Shown piece after piece: positions 12,626-25,212 of a stretch of 64,000 nucleotides of DNA. A model generated the notes under the pieces. That model did no database searches, was not told where the DNA came from, and saw nothing but the letters and a program-made list of their open reading frames with translations. The position numbers and the translations under genes were made by a program. Position 1 is the first letter of the stretch, and each line of letters starts with the position of its first letter. Source of the DNA: Liolophura sinensis (Eukaryota; Mollusca; Polyplacophora; Chitonida; Chitonidae); assembly GCF_032854445.1 (NCBI RefSeq), contig NC_088300.1, positions 43,331,682-43,395,681 of the forward strand, written 5' to 3'.

Positions 12626-15600
12626 ACCACCTGCATGCCATAAATGCCGGGCACATGCCTTCTACATGTATATCGTATGCATACCTTGTAACTGCATTCA
12701 GGCCAATTCAGGCCATTTCTCCAATTACGTGCGTTTGAGCATTTGTCAACTATCACACTGCCGTCGCTGTTATGGTTTTACTCTATGTGCTTCGTCGTTT
12801 ACACTGTATGACATACATGTTTTATTTGTTATTCACAACCAATATATTACGTTGTGACTTCTCCACGCTGTCATTCTAAATTTGGTGCAGGTGTATCGCT
12901 TAGTCTTCTAATTATACGTTGCACTGTAGACATGTAAACCACAAATATTACTCTGTATAGAATATTGGGACACTGAGTTGCATTCATTTTTACTTCCTCC
13001 AAAGTAATGACTTTATCCTAAATAACCGATGAAAAGATCATACTTTTTGTATTACAACTTGAGAGCTGGCAGTTATAGTTTCCCATCCTACCCATTAGAA
13101 TCCATTTTGCACTGAGCGGAATATTGCGTGAGATCGGACATACATTTTCACAATTTCAGAATATACAGCACAGAACTATCTGTGTTTAATTGAATACCAC
13201 AGGTGCCTTACTTCAGCCACACACGTACACATGAAACTGAGCGGCTGTTATCTTGAGAAGACAAAGGAGTGCTGTATGACGAACTGATATCATGTCCACG
13301 TAGACCAATTAGCGAGTATTCCTGAAAACATAGCTGTCAGTGCAATGATTTAGAGATATCTCTGAAAGCGACCAAAAACATTGGTTTTGTAGAGCGTTTG
13401 TTACATTCTGTATGTTTGTGACGATTTCAATCAAGGTCACAAAATTATTACTGCAAAAACTAGTGTCTCAACCTTATTCTATCAAACACTTTCACTCTAT
13501 TAAGTTTCTTAAATTTTACAGTGAGTACAGTTCTCTTTAAGTTAATATGGACGGAGTTTCCAGGGTCTGGGATATTAACTGTGTCTAACGCCGCTTAATC
13601 TGGGTCTATAGGGGCTGTCTACTCATCGTGTTGAATGTATCGCCCGCCACGTTGGATATAAGAACAGCTCCAATCAAAGCTTAACTCGACAACATATATA
13701 CCATCATCACTGAAACTTGTCATCAACTGACTACTGCCCTTTCCATGAATCCATCTTAAATTCTTACTGTATATACTTTCTTAATTCTTTGGTGGTTTGT
13801 GTTTTATGTTGTCTTGGAAATTGATCTTGCGATTAATGCACCCAAAACGTCCATTTTGATCGACGGGTGATGTACTAACATCTGTTCTGATGTCTTCATT
13901 CACTTCTTTTCAACAAGCCTACGCCTGGAGTAGAAAGCATTTAAACCTACTTCAGTGCTATATATACAATTATGAGGGTTTATATTGAGGAATGGACCAA
14001 TGTTAAATAGCAAAGCTTCCATACAATTGGCCATTCAGAATACTTGCTACCTAAATAACTATGCTTAATGACTTAAACCCTCATTTTCACACTTGTATAA
14101 ATACATTTCTTGTGTGTATAAAAGACAATCCGGAAATATGATTGCCCAACATCTCACGTTAATATGCCCGATGGACATACAGGCATTCAGACCACGTCCC
14201 AATACGGAATACTCTGAAATTAGGCCAGGTTACTTCGTGCATAAAGATTGAGATTTAATATATTTCCTAGCTGTGTTAAACACATTATTAACAGGACAGT
14301 GATTTACAAACAGCCAATCTTCGCACTATATAAATATTTACGCAAAATAAATTAATGGTAATTTGAAATTCTAGTCGAATATCCAAAATATACAAGCAAA
14401 AACAAAAGTTATCCCAGGTTTCCCTTTATTTGTTAATTCATTTAAATTAAATTTATAGAATGGAGCTCCATTCGATAAGATAACTCCGGATAACGGATCC
14501 ACTGTGATGACTGGTATCTGGGTGTCAAAAACACTATGAAGTCTGTACACCGTCTTTTCTCTCTTTTGAAACCAATAACCAGAGAAAATTATAGTCAATT
14601 CCTAAATTTTGTTCAATCTTAAATATTCATGTGCTATTTTATTTATCTCACAGCAGAACCATACATCAATTTTAGAGCAATATTCTTTGAATTACAAGTA
14701 TGTTATGACAATTGTCTATCCATCAGTGAAACGACAGAAGGGTTTGTTGTTAATTGCATTGAGATACTATTTGTGAGAAGAGAAAACACACAAGTAGCGT
14801 GGGCTTTTATATTATAAATGACATCTTATAAACAATTCATTAAGCCGAGCTACTATGGTAGAGTGAGTGTTTCCATAAGGCGCCAGGAATGTAGTTTAGT
14901 CTCCAGCTGAGTTATTATAAGACAATAAAACTGATATTCTTAGATTGTGTATATATTCAATTGCGTAAACCTCAACTTCAGGGAAAAGACCAGCTAATGC
15001 TCGCTTTGACATTAGTCATATGTGTCTAGGTGGGGCAGCCCGTCACAGATCTTTGGCATGGCGTTTGTATGAGCTCTATAAAACAAATGTGGACCAGTCT
15101 GCTACCATGAGATCTTGCAGTCGTCGTACCATAACCACCACAGAAGGCACGTCGAAATTTTACAACCCTAAGCGAGCAAACAAAGCAAATGTACAAGTTG
15201 TAGTCACGCCAGACATGCCTTGGAATGATCCATCTCAGGAGCAAGTGAACGGAGAAAAAAAATATCCAAACAAAGAAACAATTAAGGCATTGTCGCATTC
15301 TTAAATACTAACACACAAGCAAAAAACTGTAACCTTGAAAGAATATCTCCAAGGTAGCGTATAGTGAATGCATCCATTTAGATGCTTCATAACGGTATCC
15401 GTACTCTATAAAAGCAAAAATAAAACTAGATCTGTAAGCGGACAAAACTGGAAGCATGGGGATAAACCTATACTATAAAACAATCAGGCAGACCCACTAG
15501 ATGTTATGATTCATAGAATTGTGCTAAGAATTCATATACATTTAAACATTTAAAGCTGCAAAATACATTTCCCGCATGTCTCCAACTCAGGGCGATATAT

Positions 15601-16442
15601 ATATTGTTTCTGAGATTCTTAAGAAATTCTTAAGAAGTAAGAAACAGTAATTAGGGGTTAAGTGTTGTTTTTATTTTTAAAATGTTGAGAAATATCACAG
15701 TATTTGGCTACTATTAGGGCCTACTCTTAAGCTTTAAGAAATTCTTACAAATCTTTATGAATAGCAGTCCATGGTCAGTTCCAGTGTGCGCTCGAATCCT
15801 GCTGGCTGGGCTTTGCGAAGGTTTGTCAGTAGGTCGGTGGTGTACTCTAAGCACTGGACACTTGCAACCTTAAACTGTCGTAGAAGTGAAGGTCTTGAAT
15901 GCTGCGTTACACACATTATCCGATCAATAACAAGCGCAGGGTTGGTATTGTTCAAGGGGGAATTACTCCATTGCATTGCTCAGGCGGATTTGGTGTCCTC
16001 TTGCAGGGTTGTCGCTCTTGTCATCGATACTTTACCTCCGTCTAAATCGTGCATATGAACACTTTGATACCATTACACCAACCGAATAAGGGCAAGGCTG
16101 GGGTGTTCAAGGCTTTGAGGTTTTATGCCAGATATGAGTGTATTCTACATGTCGTTAGATAGATGGAAAGATACATTGTACATGTGGACATCATGTCCTT
16201 CAGCCCTTAGGGGAAAATGATAGAACTCGTGGGAAGGGTTTTTTTTTTTTTTGGGGGGGGGGGGGGGAACGTTCAAAATATTAAAATAATAATCTGAAAT
16301 TTTAAAAACACTGTCGGTTATTAAGATTATAGACTAATCCAGATGATGTCACCCTGCAGTTTTCAATTTTCCACAGATTCCCGGATCTATGCGTATATGG
16401 CATCAAAAGCATGAAGTGGGTTTGACACATCATCGGTCAACG
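12626..16442. other. long non-coding stretch
   Basis: No recognisable gene. The 94-codon plus-strand open frame at 15,020-15,304 has no visible domain. Around 15,780-15,880 there is a B-box-like GCTCGAATCC and a diverged repeat body that may belong to another tRNA-derived SINE. At 16,241-16,268 a run of about 13-15 T is directly followed by about 15 G. Confidence 0.4.
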
Positions 16443-16975
16443 TTGAGCAATAACAGCTGTAATATTGAGCACTTACAGTTGTAATGTTGAGCACTAGCAG
16501 TTTTAATGTTAAGAACTAACAGTTGTAATGTTTAGCACTAACAGCTGTAATGCTGAGCACTAGCAGCTATAATGCTGAGTATTAACAATTGTAATGTGAA
16601 ACAATAACGGTTGGTATGTTGAACACTAACGGTTATGATGTTGAGCATTAACGGTTGTAATCTTGAGCAATAAAAGTTGTAATGTTGAGCACTAGCAGCT
16701 ATAATATTGAGCGGTTATGATGTTGAGCATTAACGGTTGTAAACTTGAGCAATAACAGTTGTAATGTTAAGCACTAAGAGATGTAATTTTGAGCAACAAA
16801 AGTTGTAATGTTGAGCACTAAGAGATGTAATGTTGAGCAATAAAAGTTGTAATGTTGAGCACTAAGAGATGTAATGTTGAGCAATAAAAGTTGTAATGTT
16901 GAGCACTAAGAGATGTAATGTTGAGTAATAAAAGTTGTAATGTTGAGCACTAAGAGATGTAATGTTGAGCATTAA
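16443..16975. repeat. 22-bp minisatellite with a 44-bp higher-order part
   Basis: Units of about 22 bp on the pattern TTGTAATGTTGAGCACTAAC. The first two thirds are heterogeneous monomers. From about 16,770 to 16,975 two monomer types (GAGCACTAAGAGATGTAATG and GAGCAATAAAAGTTGTAATG) alternate regularly as a 44-bp dimer, so the newest expansion works on pairs. Confidence 0.9.
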
Positions 16976-18724
16976 CATTACTACTTTTCTGTGCAAACAA
17001 TAGCAGTACTTTATAAAGTAGCACAAGCCTTCCTGGTGAACTTTTCCAATAAAATGCGTAATTAGAATATTCTTTAAAAATTTTGCGCTTCTCGATCAAT
17101 ACAACAGACAAATATTGTTAGATATTTATACAAAATTTTCAGACATTACAACCTTAAAACGTGTCAACAGTTTTATCTGATACGCGCTCTTAAACTGAAT
17201 TTTGGTTTGTTCAAACAAATTTTATACGTGAAAAATTTTACCTGCTCTATGTGTTGCAAACACTTCTGGGTTACAAAATAATTACATTTTTAAAGAATTA
17301 TTTTTATCACCGTATGTAAGGGTAAAAAAATTCAGGAACCTTTACATTTTGGATGTTTCTTGTTTAAACGTTATAACTCCTGCTGAGTTAAAACACTGAG
17401 ACTTGATTTTCCATTCTACACTTGTGAACATATCGGATAACTCTACCAGAACAAACAATACTGACAAGGTAGTCACGTGTCGTTCGTCACGTGAGTTTAT
17501 ATTTAGCTGAGAAATTGTATATCTTAATTACAAAATAACACTGACAGCTGCATCATGTATTACAGCTCGTAGACTTAATCGCCTCAGAGAAATGAATCCT
17601 TCCGATTTAAAACAAAGATAACTCCAGCAGTATGGTTATACATGTATTATTAATATATATTTTATATATTTAATTATCTATAATGATTGTTAAATTTTCA
17701 AACATACTGAAGCATATGAGAGTCACTGGATGTATGTTATAAATTTTGTAGGGAGCATTTTAGCTGATATTTGACTAGGTGCAGATCTACTGCAAGCAAA
17801 TGAAGTTTGGAGCCACGGAACAGGTTAGGTTATTAACATGACAATGATACATGAAGTATCAACCATCAGGACATATAAAGAGCAAAATACTTTTATTAAA
17901 TTATTAAAAATATTTTGTATACAACAAGTTGTTTGAAAATATCTTAAAAGTATATATTTAATTACCGCGCAGAATGGCGATAAAGGTCTAATGGCTTTAT
18001 TGTACTTAACCGGGTCCACACCGAAAATGTCTAGGTAGAAGCCTGTGGTTAAAGGGTTAAGGTTCAATTGTTTTCACTGGGGGATACAATCAAAGCAAGA
18101 CATAGTTCTCAGTAGCTTTATAACATTAAATTACTACAGCAATGGTTCATGGGGTTCCTTTAATCCAGTATATTCAAATATAAATTTCATTCATGGGTAC
18201 AAAACATTAGCTTGTTTTAAAACTGAATAGTTTGCTATTTTTACCAGTTCCAAGAAAGTGACATCTATAGGCCCACAACTTTACGACTTTGCGACTTTAA
18301 AACATACCACGGTATGTGATAGCCATTTAAGCCAATGTCCAGTTGTTAAACGAGCCATGGCTATGTGTAACAGAGCCTGAAACTCTACACCCGTATTTAT
18401 GAAACCAGCGTACTGTGATACTTGAGCTAATTTAACTTAATGACTTGGATTGGTCTTCTGAATGTAGACGTTATCATTAGAAAGGCGTCGCACGGCAGAT
18501 TGGCCTGCCCTCAGTACCGACACTCTGTGGAAAGATAACAGGATTTATGAGTTTAGTGGATGCCCAGAGAGATGCATCAAATGCGGCGAGGGACCACCGT
18601 TATACTTCATAGGCCTACGCTGCCAATTCTTAAGCCACAAATGCAGAGCAGCAAGCATTTTAACTGGTACAATAAAAGTTTGGAACGCCTCTATAGCTGC
18701 TAGGATCCGCGGCTGTGATATGAA
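16976..18724. other. non-coding stretch upstream of the FReD gene
   Basis: AT-rich DNA without recognised exons. It holds the 5' flank of the gene that starts at 18.78 kb; I see no clear TATA box or initiator that I would call. Confidence 0.4.
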
Positions 18725-18781
18725 ATGAATGAGGGTAGACTCTGTTCCGAGTGCTCGCTGTTTAACGGCCTCCAAGCAAGC

Positions 18782-19505
18782 ATGGCCACCGCGTTCAAAA
18801 ACTGGATAGCTTTCGGTTTCTGTCTCCTGTTGACAAACCTGCTCACAAAGCATGTGACCTGTCAGCCAGTGATTACTGAGGAGTTTTTATACGCCGAACA
18901 TTGCCACAGTTCGTCCTCTTCTAACGAACAATTACGTAAACATATAGACCTCATAATGGACGAGTTACAGCGACAAAATCAAGAAAATATCCTTCTTAAA
19001 GAGGAAGTGGAAGGTCTTAAGTTGAAACACAAAGAACAAAAGTTGCTGTTGACTCAGCTAACGAGTACTATGGGAGAACTGGTGAAGAAAATTAAACTTG
19101 GACAGAGAAGTTGCACTTGTAGTACCCCGCAAGAGGAGCACCATACAGTGCATGTATTGTCCGAGAAGGCAGCAGAAATAGAGCCACCAGATTCTGCACC
19201 ATCTACTTCTAGTACACTGGAGAATGTCCAGACATCCCCTATATCCAACACAGCTGTATCACCGGAAGCCAATTCTAAACCAGACAAGCTGGTCCAGACT
19301 TCTCAGGTATCTGTGACACCGGCAGGCGTACCCTCAACGCTCACAACACCTGAGCAAGTCAAGACATCACGGACACCGCTGACGACAGGTGTGCCACAAG
19401 TAATGCACTCACAGGATTCCTTACAAACCACTGACACAACATCCGAAGACGAGACTGTGACGGAACAGGGAGTGTCGTCAGGTTATGTGGCCGTTTACCC
19501 AAGAG
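18782..19505 (+). CDS. FReD gene exon 1: signal peptide, coiled coil, Ser/Thr stalk
   Basis: 241 codons plus one base. The helical part contains runs such as NEQLRKHIDLIMDELQRQN and LLKEEVEGLKLKHKEQ with Leu/Ile spaced as in heptads. A CxC pair (residues 111 and 113) right after the helix could lock oligomers by disulfides. The stalk repeats Thr-Ser-Pro motifs without exact tandem units. Confidence 0.85.
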
Positions 19506-22500
19506 GTAAGGTATTTGATAGTCGTCTGAAATACAGACAAGAAAATTTCTCAGTAACAGTTTTGAAATGTAACGAGTCCCAGTATCAGTATATTTATATC
19601 ATGGCACTTTTTTAAATAATAAGAATGAACATTTAACAGAATGACATTCTAGTATCACAATTTTATCGTTAACATTTTATCGGAGTTTTACTCCGTCCAC
19701 GAAATGTTAAGAAGTTCTTCTTAACATAACTAAAATCTGACCAATGGTTTTCTTTGTCGGGCTACCAACCTTGTTTTGCATGTCTATGTACGGAATTCCT
19801 GTCATTGGCTGTGTCGATGGTAATTAAGGAGTCTTGTGGTCATCGATCTAGAAAAAACTTTCCGATTGTCGATCGCTACGCGATCACCAAATTTCTCGCT
19901 AGGTTCTGTATTAATTAAGAAAAGGTGTTCCTGTCTATTTAGGGTGGGGGTGGATCGTGTGTATGTACGCACTTTGACTAATTTAACAAAGCAGATATAG
20001 ACATTGTGTATAGTACGGGTATATTTGCCATTCTGTTTTGCCACACTCATTGAGACTAGCAGCAGCTGTGATCCGTACAAATGGCTGCCTATACATTCCT
20101 TATGGAAAAACAACTGGCGTTAACTCATACACAGAGCATTTGTGAGATACGATCAGTGTGAAAGTGCTCGCTGTATACACGGCCCACTTGGCACATACCA
20201 GGCGTGTTACATCACCGAGAGCAGGGTGCTGGGGCTGACACTTCAGCAAGGCTGGTCTGTAAATCACAGCTGCACCCTTGTCTGGAGGGGAGCAATAATC
20301 TCAGATAAACAGCATGTGTTATTCCACTATCCAGATAACGGACCCAGCAGAAATCAGAAATATAGATAATGTTAACGATCACCAGACATAAAGCATTAAA
20401 AGGAAAGATAACTTTACACCTTTTGAACTGTATAGGTGATATGTGTGAGTTTTGCTCATTTTTAAAATGTATACGCTTCTGTAAGGACGTTTTTCTCTGA
20501 ACTCTTTGTCACATAAATTCTGAACATAGACAAGATTCGACTTTTTATGTATCTGATATGACAAATAACTGATGTTTTCTCCCGCTGTATATAAATACGG
20601 TATATCTCTTGCTTCAAACATCTGTGGTTTCTATCCCACATATGCTTTGTTATACATCAGCGTATGCTCTGCATCACCTCAAGCAAACCTGTAATATATT
20701 ACCATATGCTGTATAGTTGTACTAGTAAACGGTTTCCATTGCTAAAAGAATACACGTAGATAAAAAAAACGCGTTACTTACATCATTATAGACTTCTAGT
20801 ATATTGGTCAATTATTATTTCAAAAAACGTCTGCAGTTCTTGATGAAGTTTTGCATACATGATGCTTGTTTGTAAACCAATGGATTAAAAAGCGACACTT
20901 TCGACACAGGGCCAAACTTTCCAGGATTTGGATCAGGAATCTGAAACTACACACATTCAATGTATTACAACTCAACAGAGCCGAATGATACAAAGCATTT
21001 ATTCTATGTCTTCAAGGCTGTCAGAATGGATCAATCCTTGTTACTGATGCAATGATGGATCGTCGATGGGCCTGGTACTTGAGAAGATGGACTGTTATCT
21101 GTACAGCAGATCCGTCAGTCGACTCCGCATCAGATCGTAACAGAGATGGGTACAAATGACGCGCCCATACGGAAACTCCCAACGGGCACGGTACTAGCAG
21201 AGCCTTCAGTAGATTGCAGAAGATGGTGGAGACACAGCGTTGCCGGTGCCAAGACGTTATAGATGGCTGTTAGCATTGTTCCTAGCGATAACGTGATGGA
21301 GAGGCCGACCGCCAACTAGTGGAAACCTCACATACTTGTTGCTCAAGCGTGCACAGCTATCTATAGCCAAACATCTGCCATCGCGCTGCATATTTCTCAC
21401 AGCATGATTTGAATAAGTATTGAGAATTCCATGTAGTAATCAGTGTATACTGAGAACCGAGTCCTGTCACACCAACAGATGCAAATACTGTATAGCTCTG
21501 TGGGTTGATCTTAATACAGGGGTGAATTCTACGACCCGTCGCATGCAAAAAATGTCATTTCATCCCTTGATTGCATATGTAAGAACAAGGTATAAAAGGA
21601 CTTCCAATGAATGAACAAGCTGCCTTCAGATAACTGCGGCAGACACACATATGTAAGTACAACAACTTCCAAATGAATGAACACTCTACCTTCAAATAAC
21701 TGTAGCAGAGACACACATGTAATTACAAAACTGCTGAATGAATGAACACTCTACCTTCAAATAACTGTAGCAGAGACACACACGTAATTACAAAACTGCT
21801 GAATGAATGAATACTCTACCTTCAGATAACTGTAGCAGGCACGCATTTGCAATTACCAGGGCTTTGAAATGAATGAACACTCTACCTTCAGATAACTGTG
21901 GCAGGCACACATTTGCAATTACAAAGTATAAAAGGGCTTGCAAATGAAGGAACAAGTTACAACCAGTTACATGTTGCCGACACTCGTGGTGGTGGTTCAG
22001 TTCCAACACTTTTAAGACAGAATTTTCCACATTCCCTACCTCCACTGTTACTATATATAATGACCTCCTGTCAAAGTAAGCATAAACATGATGTATTATC
22101 TTCACTTCTATTATGAAAGTAACATTATCATTACATGTCCGTAAATGCAGGTTCTTTTCGGTTGGAGGCCTTCGTGGCCGAGGGGGTTAGCACGCCAGCA
22201 CGGCATAATGACTCAGGAGGGTCCCACCAATGCTGTCGCCAAGATTCCAAGTCAAAGCTCATGCTGGCTTCCTCGTCGGCTTTACGTGGGATGGTCTGTC
22301 AGCAACCTGCGGATGGTCCTGTGTTCTTACCGGGCTATGTCCAGTTTTCTCCCACCATAATGCTGGCCACCGTCGTTTAAGTGAAATACTCTTTTAAATA
22401 AATGAGTTCTGTATTACTACAATACTAATGTGGGTTGCTCTAATAGAAAACTTTCCACTTTTATCGCTTCAGACTGTCAGGACCTCATGTCCTCCAAACC

Positions 22501-23158
22501 CATGTTTAGTGGCCAGTACACCATCTTCCCTGTTAACGCCTCCAAACCTTTCCGGGTCTACTGCCAGGTGGAGGAAGGCGCCGCCTGGACAGTCATACAG
22601 AGACGTGATGGGGGCATGGTGGACTTCTACCGGGACTGGTCCGACTACAAGGCCGGCTTTGGGCGGCTGACCGACGAATTCTGGATCGGGAACGAACATC
22701 TTCATCAGCTGACCAGACAAGCGACATACAAGCTGAAAATTGACATGTGGGATTGGGCAGGGGAGTATTACTACGCGGAGAGCAACTTCGTGTACGTGAG
22801 CGGCGAGAGTGAATATTACACTCTGTACGCACCTGACAATTATTACGCATACAGCGGGTTTGGTGGAAGCGGACTCCGGGTGCATAGGGGCTCTTTCATG
22901 ACGTTCGACCATCAGGACCCGTCCATGATCAGTGACAACTGTGCACAGAAATTCCACTGCGGATGGTGGTTCACAACCTGTGTGCGTAATGCTAACCTTA
23001 ACGGCAGATATTATTCTGGTGGGTATGAAAACATCTCCACTAAATCTCGCAACATTGACGATATATACTGGCACAGTGTTGAACAGTCGCTGAAGAAAGT
23101 TGTGATGAGATTGTACAGGACGCAAGATATGCCTAAGAGAGTGAAGGGTTACAGATGA
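18782..23158 (+). CDS. secreted coiled-coil protein with C-terminal fibrinogen-related domain
   Basis: Two exons, 18,782-19,505 and 22,473-23,158, joined in phase 1 (AGAG|GTAAGG donor, CTTCAG acceptor); 469 residues. Residues 1-27 form a signal peptide with a hydrophobic core. Residues about 45-105 are a heptad-rich charged helix that should form a coiled coil and so oligomers. Residues about 110-240 are Ser/Thr/Pro-rich, likely an O-glycosylated stalk. Residues 242-469 are a complete fibrinogen-related domain: DCQD start, TVIQRRDGG, FYRDW, FWIGNEHLHQLT, the NCA of the second disulfide and GWWFTTC. Such proteins bind sugars or microbial surfaces in ficolins, techylectins and mollusc FREPs. 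There is no immunoglobulin domain, so it is not a classical FREP. An in-frame ATG 57 bases upstream (18,725) exists; I chose 18,782 because the signal peptide starts there and its context (A at -3, G at +4) is better. Confidence 0.88.
21605..21955. repeat. 65-bp minisatellite in intron 1 of the FReD gene, about 5.5 copies
   Basis: Tandem units with AATGAATGAACACTCTACC, TTCAAATAACTGTAGCAG and ACACACATGTAATTACAA. The last two units differ in their inner part (CAGGCACACATTTGCAATTA). Intronic, about 500 bp before the FReD exon. Confidence 0.85.
22167..22400 (+). mobile_element. complete but diverged SINE in intron 1 of the FReD gene
   Basis: Head GGCCTTCGTGGCCGAGGGGG with A-box-like sequence, body and CACCATAATGCTGGCCACCG 3' domain, ending in AAATAAATGAG. 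It ends about 70 bp before the acceptor of exon 2, in sense orientation. Confidence 0.8.
22473..23158 (+). CDS. FReD gene exon 2: whole fibrinogen-related domain
   Basis: One exon encodes residues 242-469 and the stop, so the entire domain is a single portable phase-1 module. The calcium-site region reads FDHQDPSMISDNCA, keeping two Asp but departing from the usual DRDND, so calcium binding is uncertain. Tyr-rich loops (residues DNYYAYSG, GEYYYAES) are a local peculiarity. Confidence 0.88.
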
Positions 23159-25212
23159 GTATATTAATATTATAGAGGTCTACATTCCACAATGTCCCAA
23201 TGTCAAGATTGGTGGAACAATCATGGCGGTATCCGTGCATCCTTACAGACACCAATACCGTCCAACGATAAAACAACCTCCTGCAACAGGGTACAGAAGA
23301 AGACGGTGTGTCTCAGAGTAAAGTTATTAGCAGTACTGTATCCTTCAGTTGCAACTAAATGGCAAATAGAAGTTGGAACCGTTTGTCTTTCAAGGAACGC
23401 CTCAAACTAGAATAGTTCAAAAAGAATTGCGTGTAATAACACTTCCATAAAAAAAACAGGCCATTAGCGCTCCAAACTTCAAGGGCAAAAAAAAAAAAAA
23501 AAAAACTTCATTGAGATGACCTTTCTGTGAATGTGGACCTTCGATGAACTTTTCCTGTCATAAGCACATACTATGTATTAAAGAAAACACAACTGTATTT
23601 ATACAACCAACACTTCTTTTCACTACATGTACTAAGCCAATTACAGTAAAGGCTTACCATTTTAAATAATGAATGAAAAAGAACATAGTACCGGGTAAAA
23701 CATTATTTACTCCTATTGAATAATCCAACGACAGCTTCACGGGATATACACTGACCTTTCTAACACACAAATTGTACCACAGAGCTCCTTTTCTATGGCT
23801 TGGCCCATTTTGATCTTGTGAAGTGTACTTTACATTGACATAAATTTAAATTACATTATCTGAAGCAACCTATACAGATCCCAACAAAATTTTGTTTAAA
23901 CAAAGAGTTTCCATCCTTAACATGCATAATATATATTATCTTATTTGTCCCTCGAGATATAGCTGCTTAAAAAGTCAAAACTTCATAGAAACGAGCTAGA
24001 GTGATTTCACATACAGTAGTAAACTTGAGATAAGCAGAAAAGCAATTTACAGATCTTCTTTGTTAGGTTTAGAGCAATTTCTTCTCCCACATGAAATAAT
24101 GAACAAGAGAAAACCACTGAAAGTGTTTTCTGATGAAATCGGCTTTTAACAACTCCGAATTGAGAAATATTTTTTACATTTTATTTTACATAAAAGAAAC
24201 TTCAAAGTTATTATTACCAAATTTATCACACATTACATAAATATCACCAAAATATAGATTTAAAAAGGTGGATAATGGTACTGCTTCTGGTAGTCAAAGT
24301 ATCGCGTCCTTAAAAAGATCATGACCCTCACCATGTGAAATCATCCAGGCTCATTTCAAAATACAATCAAAAATAACTGTACCATAAAGCTCTTTTATTA
24401 AACACTGGTGTACCAAAGTGTTCTTGTCCTAACATTATTATGCTATTTCCATTATAAAATGCTTAAAACTGACATGCTGTCATCTAGAGGGAACTTTCAG
24501 AGGTAAAATTATAATTTTCAAGTTTATCATACTTTGGAAGGAGCAAATTCTCCACAGGCCGAATTCTTGACTTATTCTTGAAAAGCTAACTCTGGTACAA
24601 TAGCGTGATGCAATCAGTGGTTGAGCAGGGCTCAGTTTAAACACGTCAGATCTATTTAAGGAATTCCTTGTTCTTTCAGTTCGCTGTGCTTACATCCTGT
24701 ACATCAGTTCCTCCATATGTACATCAGTTATTCCTCTTCATGTAATTACGTTTTCTGAAGTGTTAAAATACTTTGTACAACATCCGTTTTCATTATTATG
24801 CATTTAACAGCTTGCTCAAGGCATAAAGTTAACAAACATGTATTCGGGCTTGTAACTTGTAACATAGATTTCGATGAAAATTTGTAGAAAACTTCTGAAC
24901 TGGACTAATATATATCAAATAGCGAAAGGAAAGTTTTCTTTTAGTGGAGTAGCTCATACCAATCCAACAATGCTTCCAGTTGCCATGGAAATATGCAGTG
25001 CAGTCTGCATTTAAATCTTGGCCAGCAAAAGCTATCAACCTGGTTAACTGAAACCATGAACACACTTAACAATAATATAATAAATATTCCGAATCTCTAC
25101 AATTCCCTGTTGCACAATCCATGTCAGTTGAAGGCTAACAATATTTTGCGTATATCTCTGGAGTCCGCAGATGAGGTCATTGATTTCCTAGCCAAATGGC
25201 CTGTGAGCAGTA
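23159..25212. other. tail-to-tail intergenic region between the FReD gene and PDHX
   Basis: Holds both 3' untranslated regions. Candidate poly(A) signals: ATTAAA at 23,577-23,582 for the plus-strand gene, and AATAAA on the minus strand at 24,394-24,399 for PDHX. An A run lies at about 23,488-23,505. No exon is seen. Confidence 0.4.

Noticed and set aside
15020-15304. 94-codon plus-strand open frame
   Set aside because: No domain, no splice context and no codon signal that I can recognise; length is compatible with chance.
18725-18781. Upstream ATG of the FReD gene as the true start
   Set aside because: It would put 19 Cys-containing polar residues before the signal peptide; the ATG at 18,782 gives a standard secretory start in better context.
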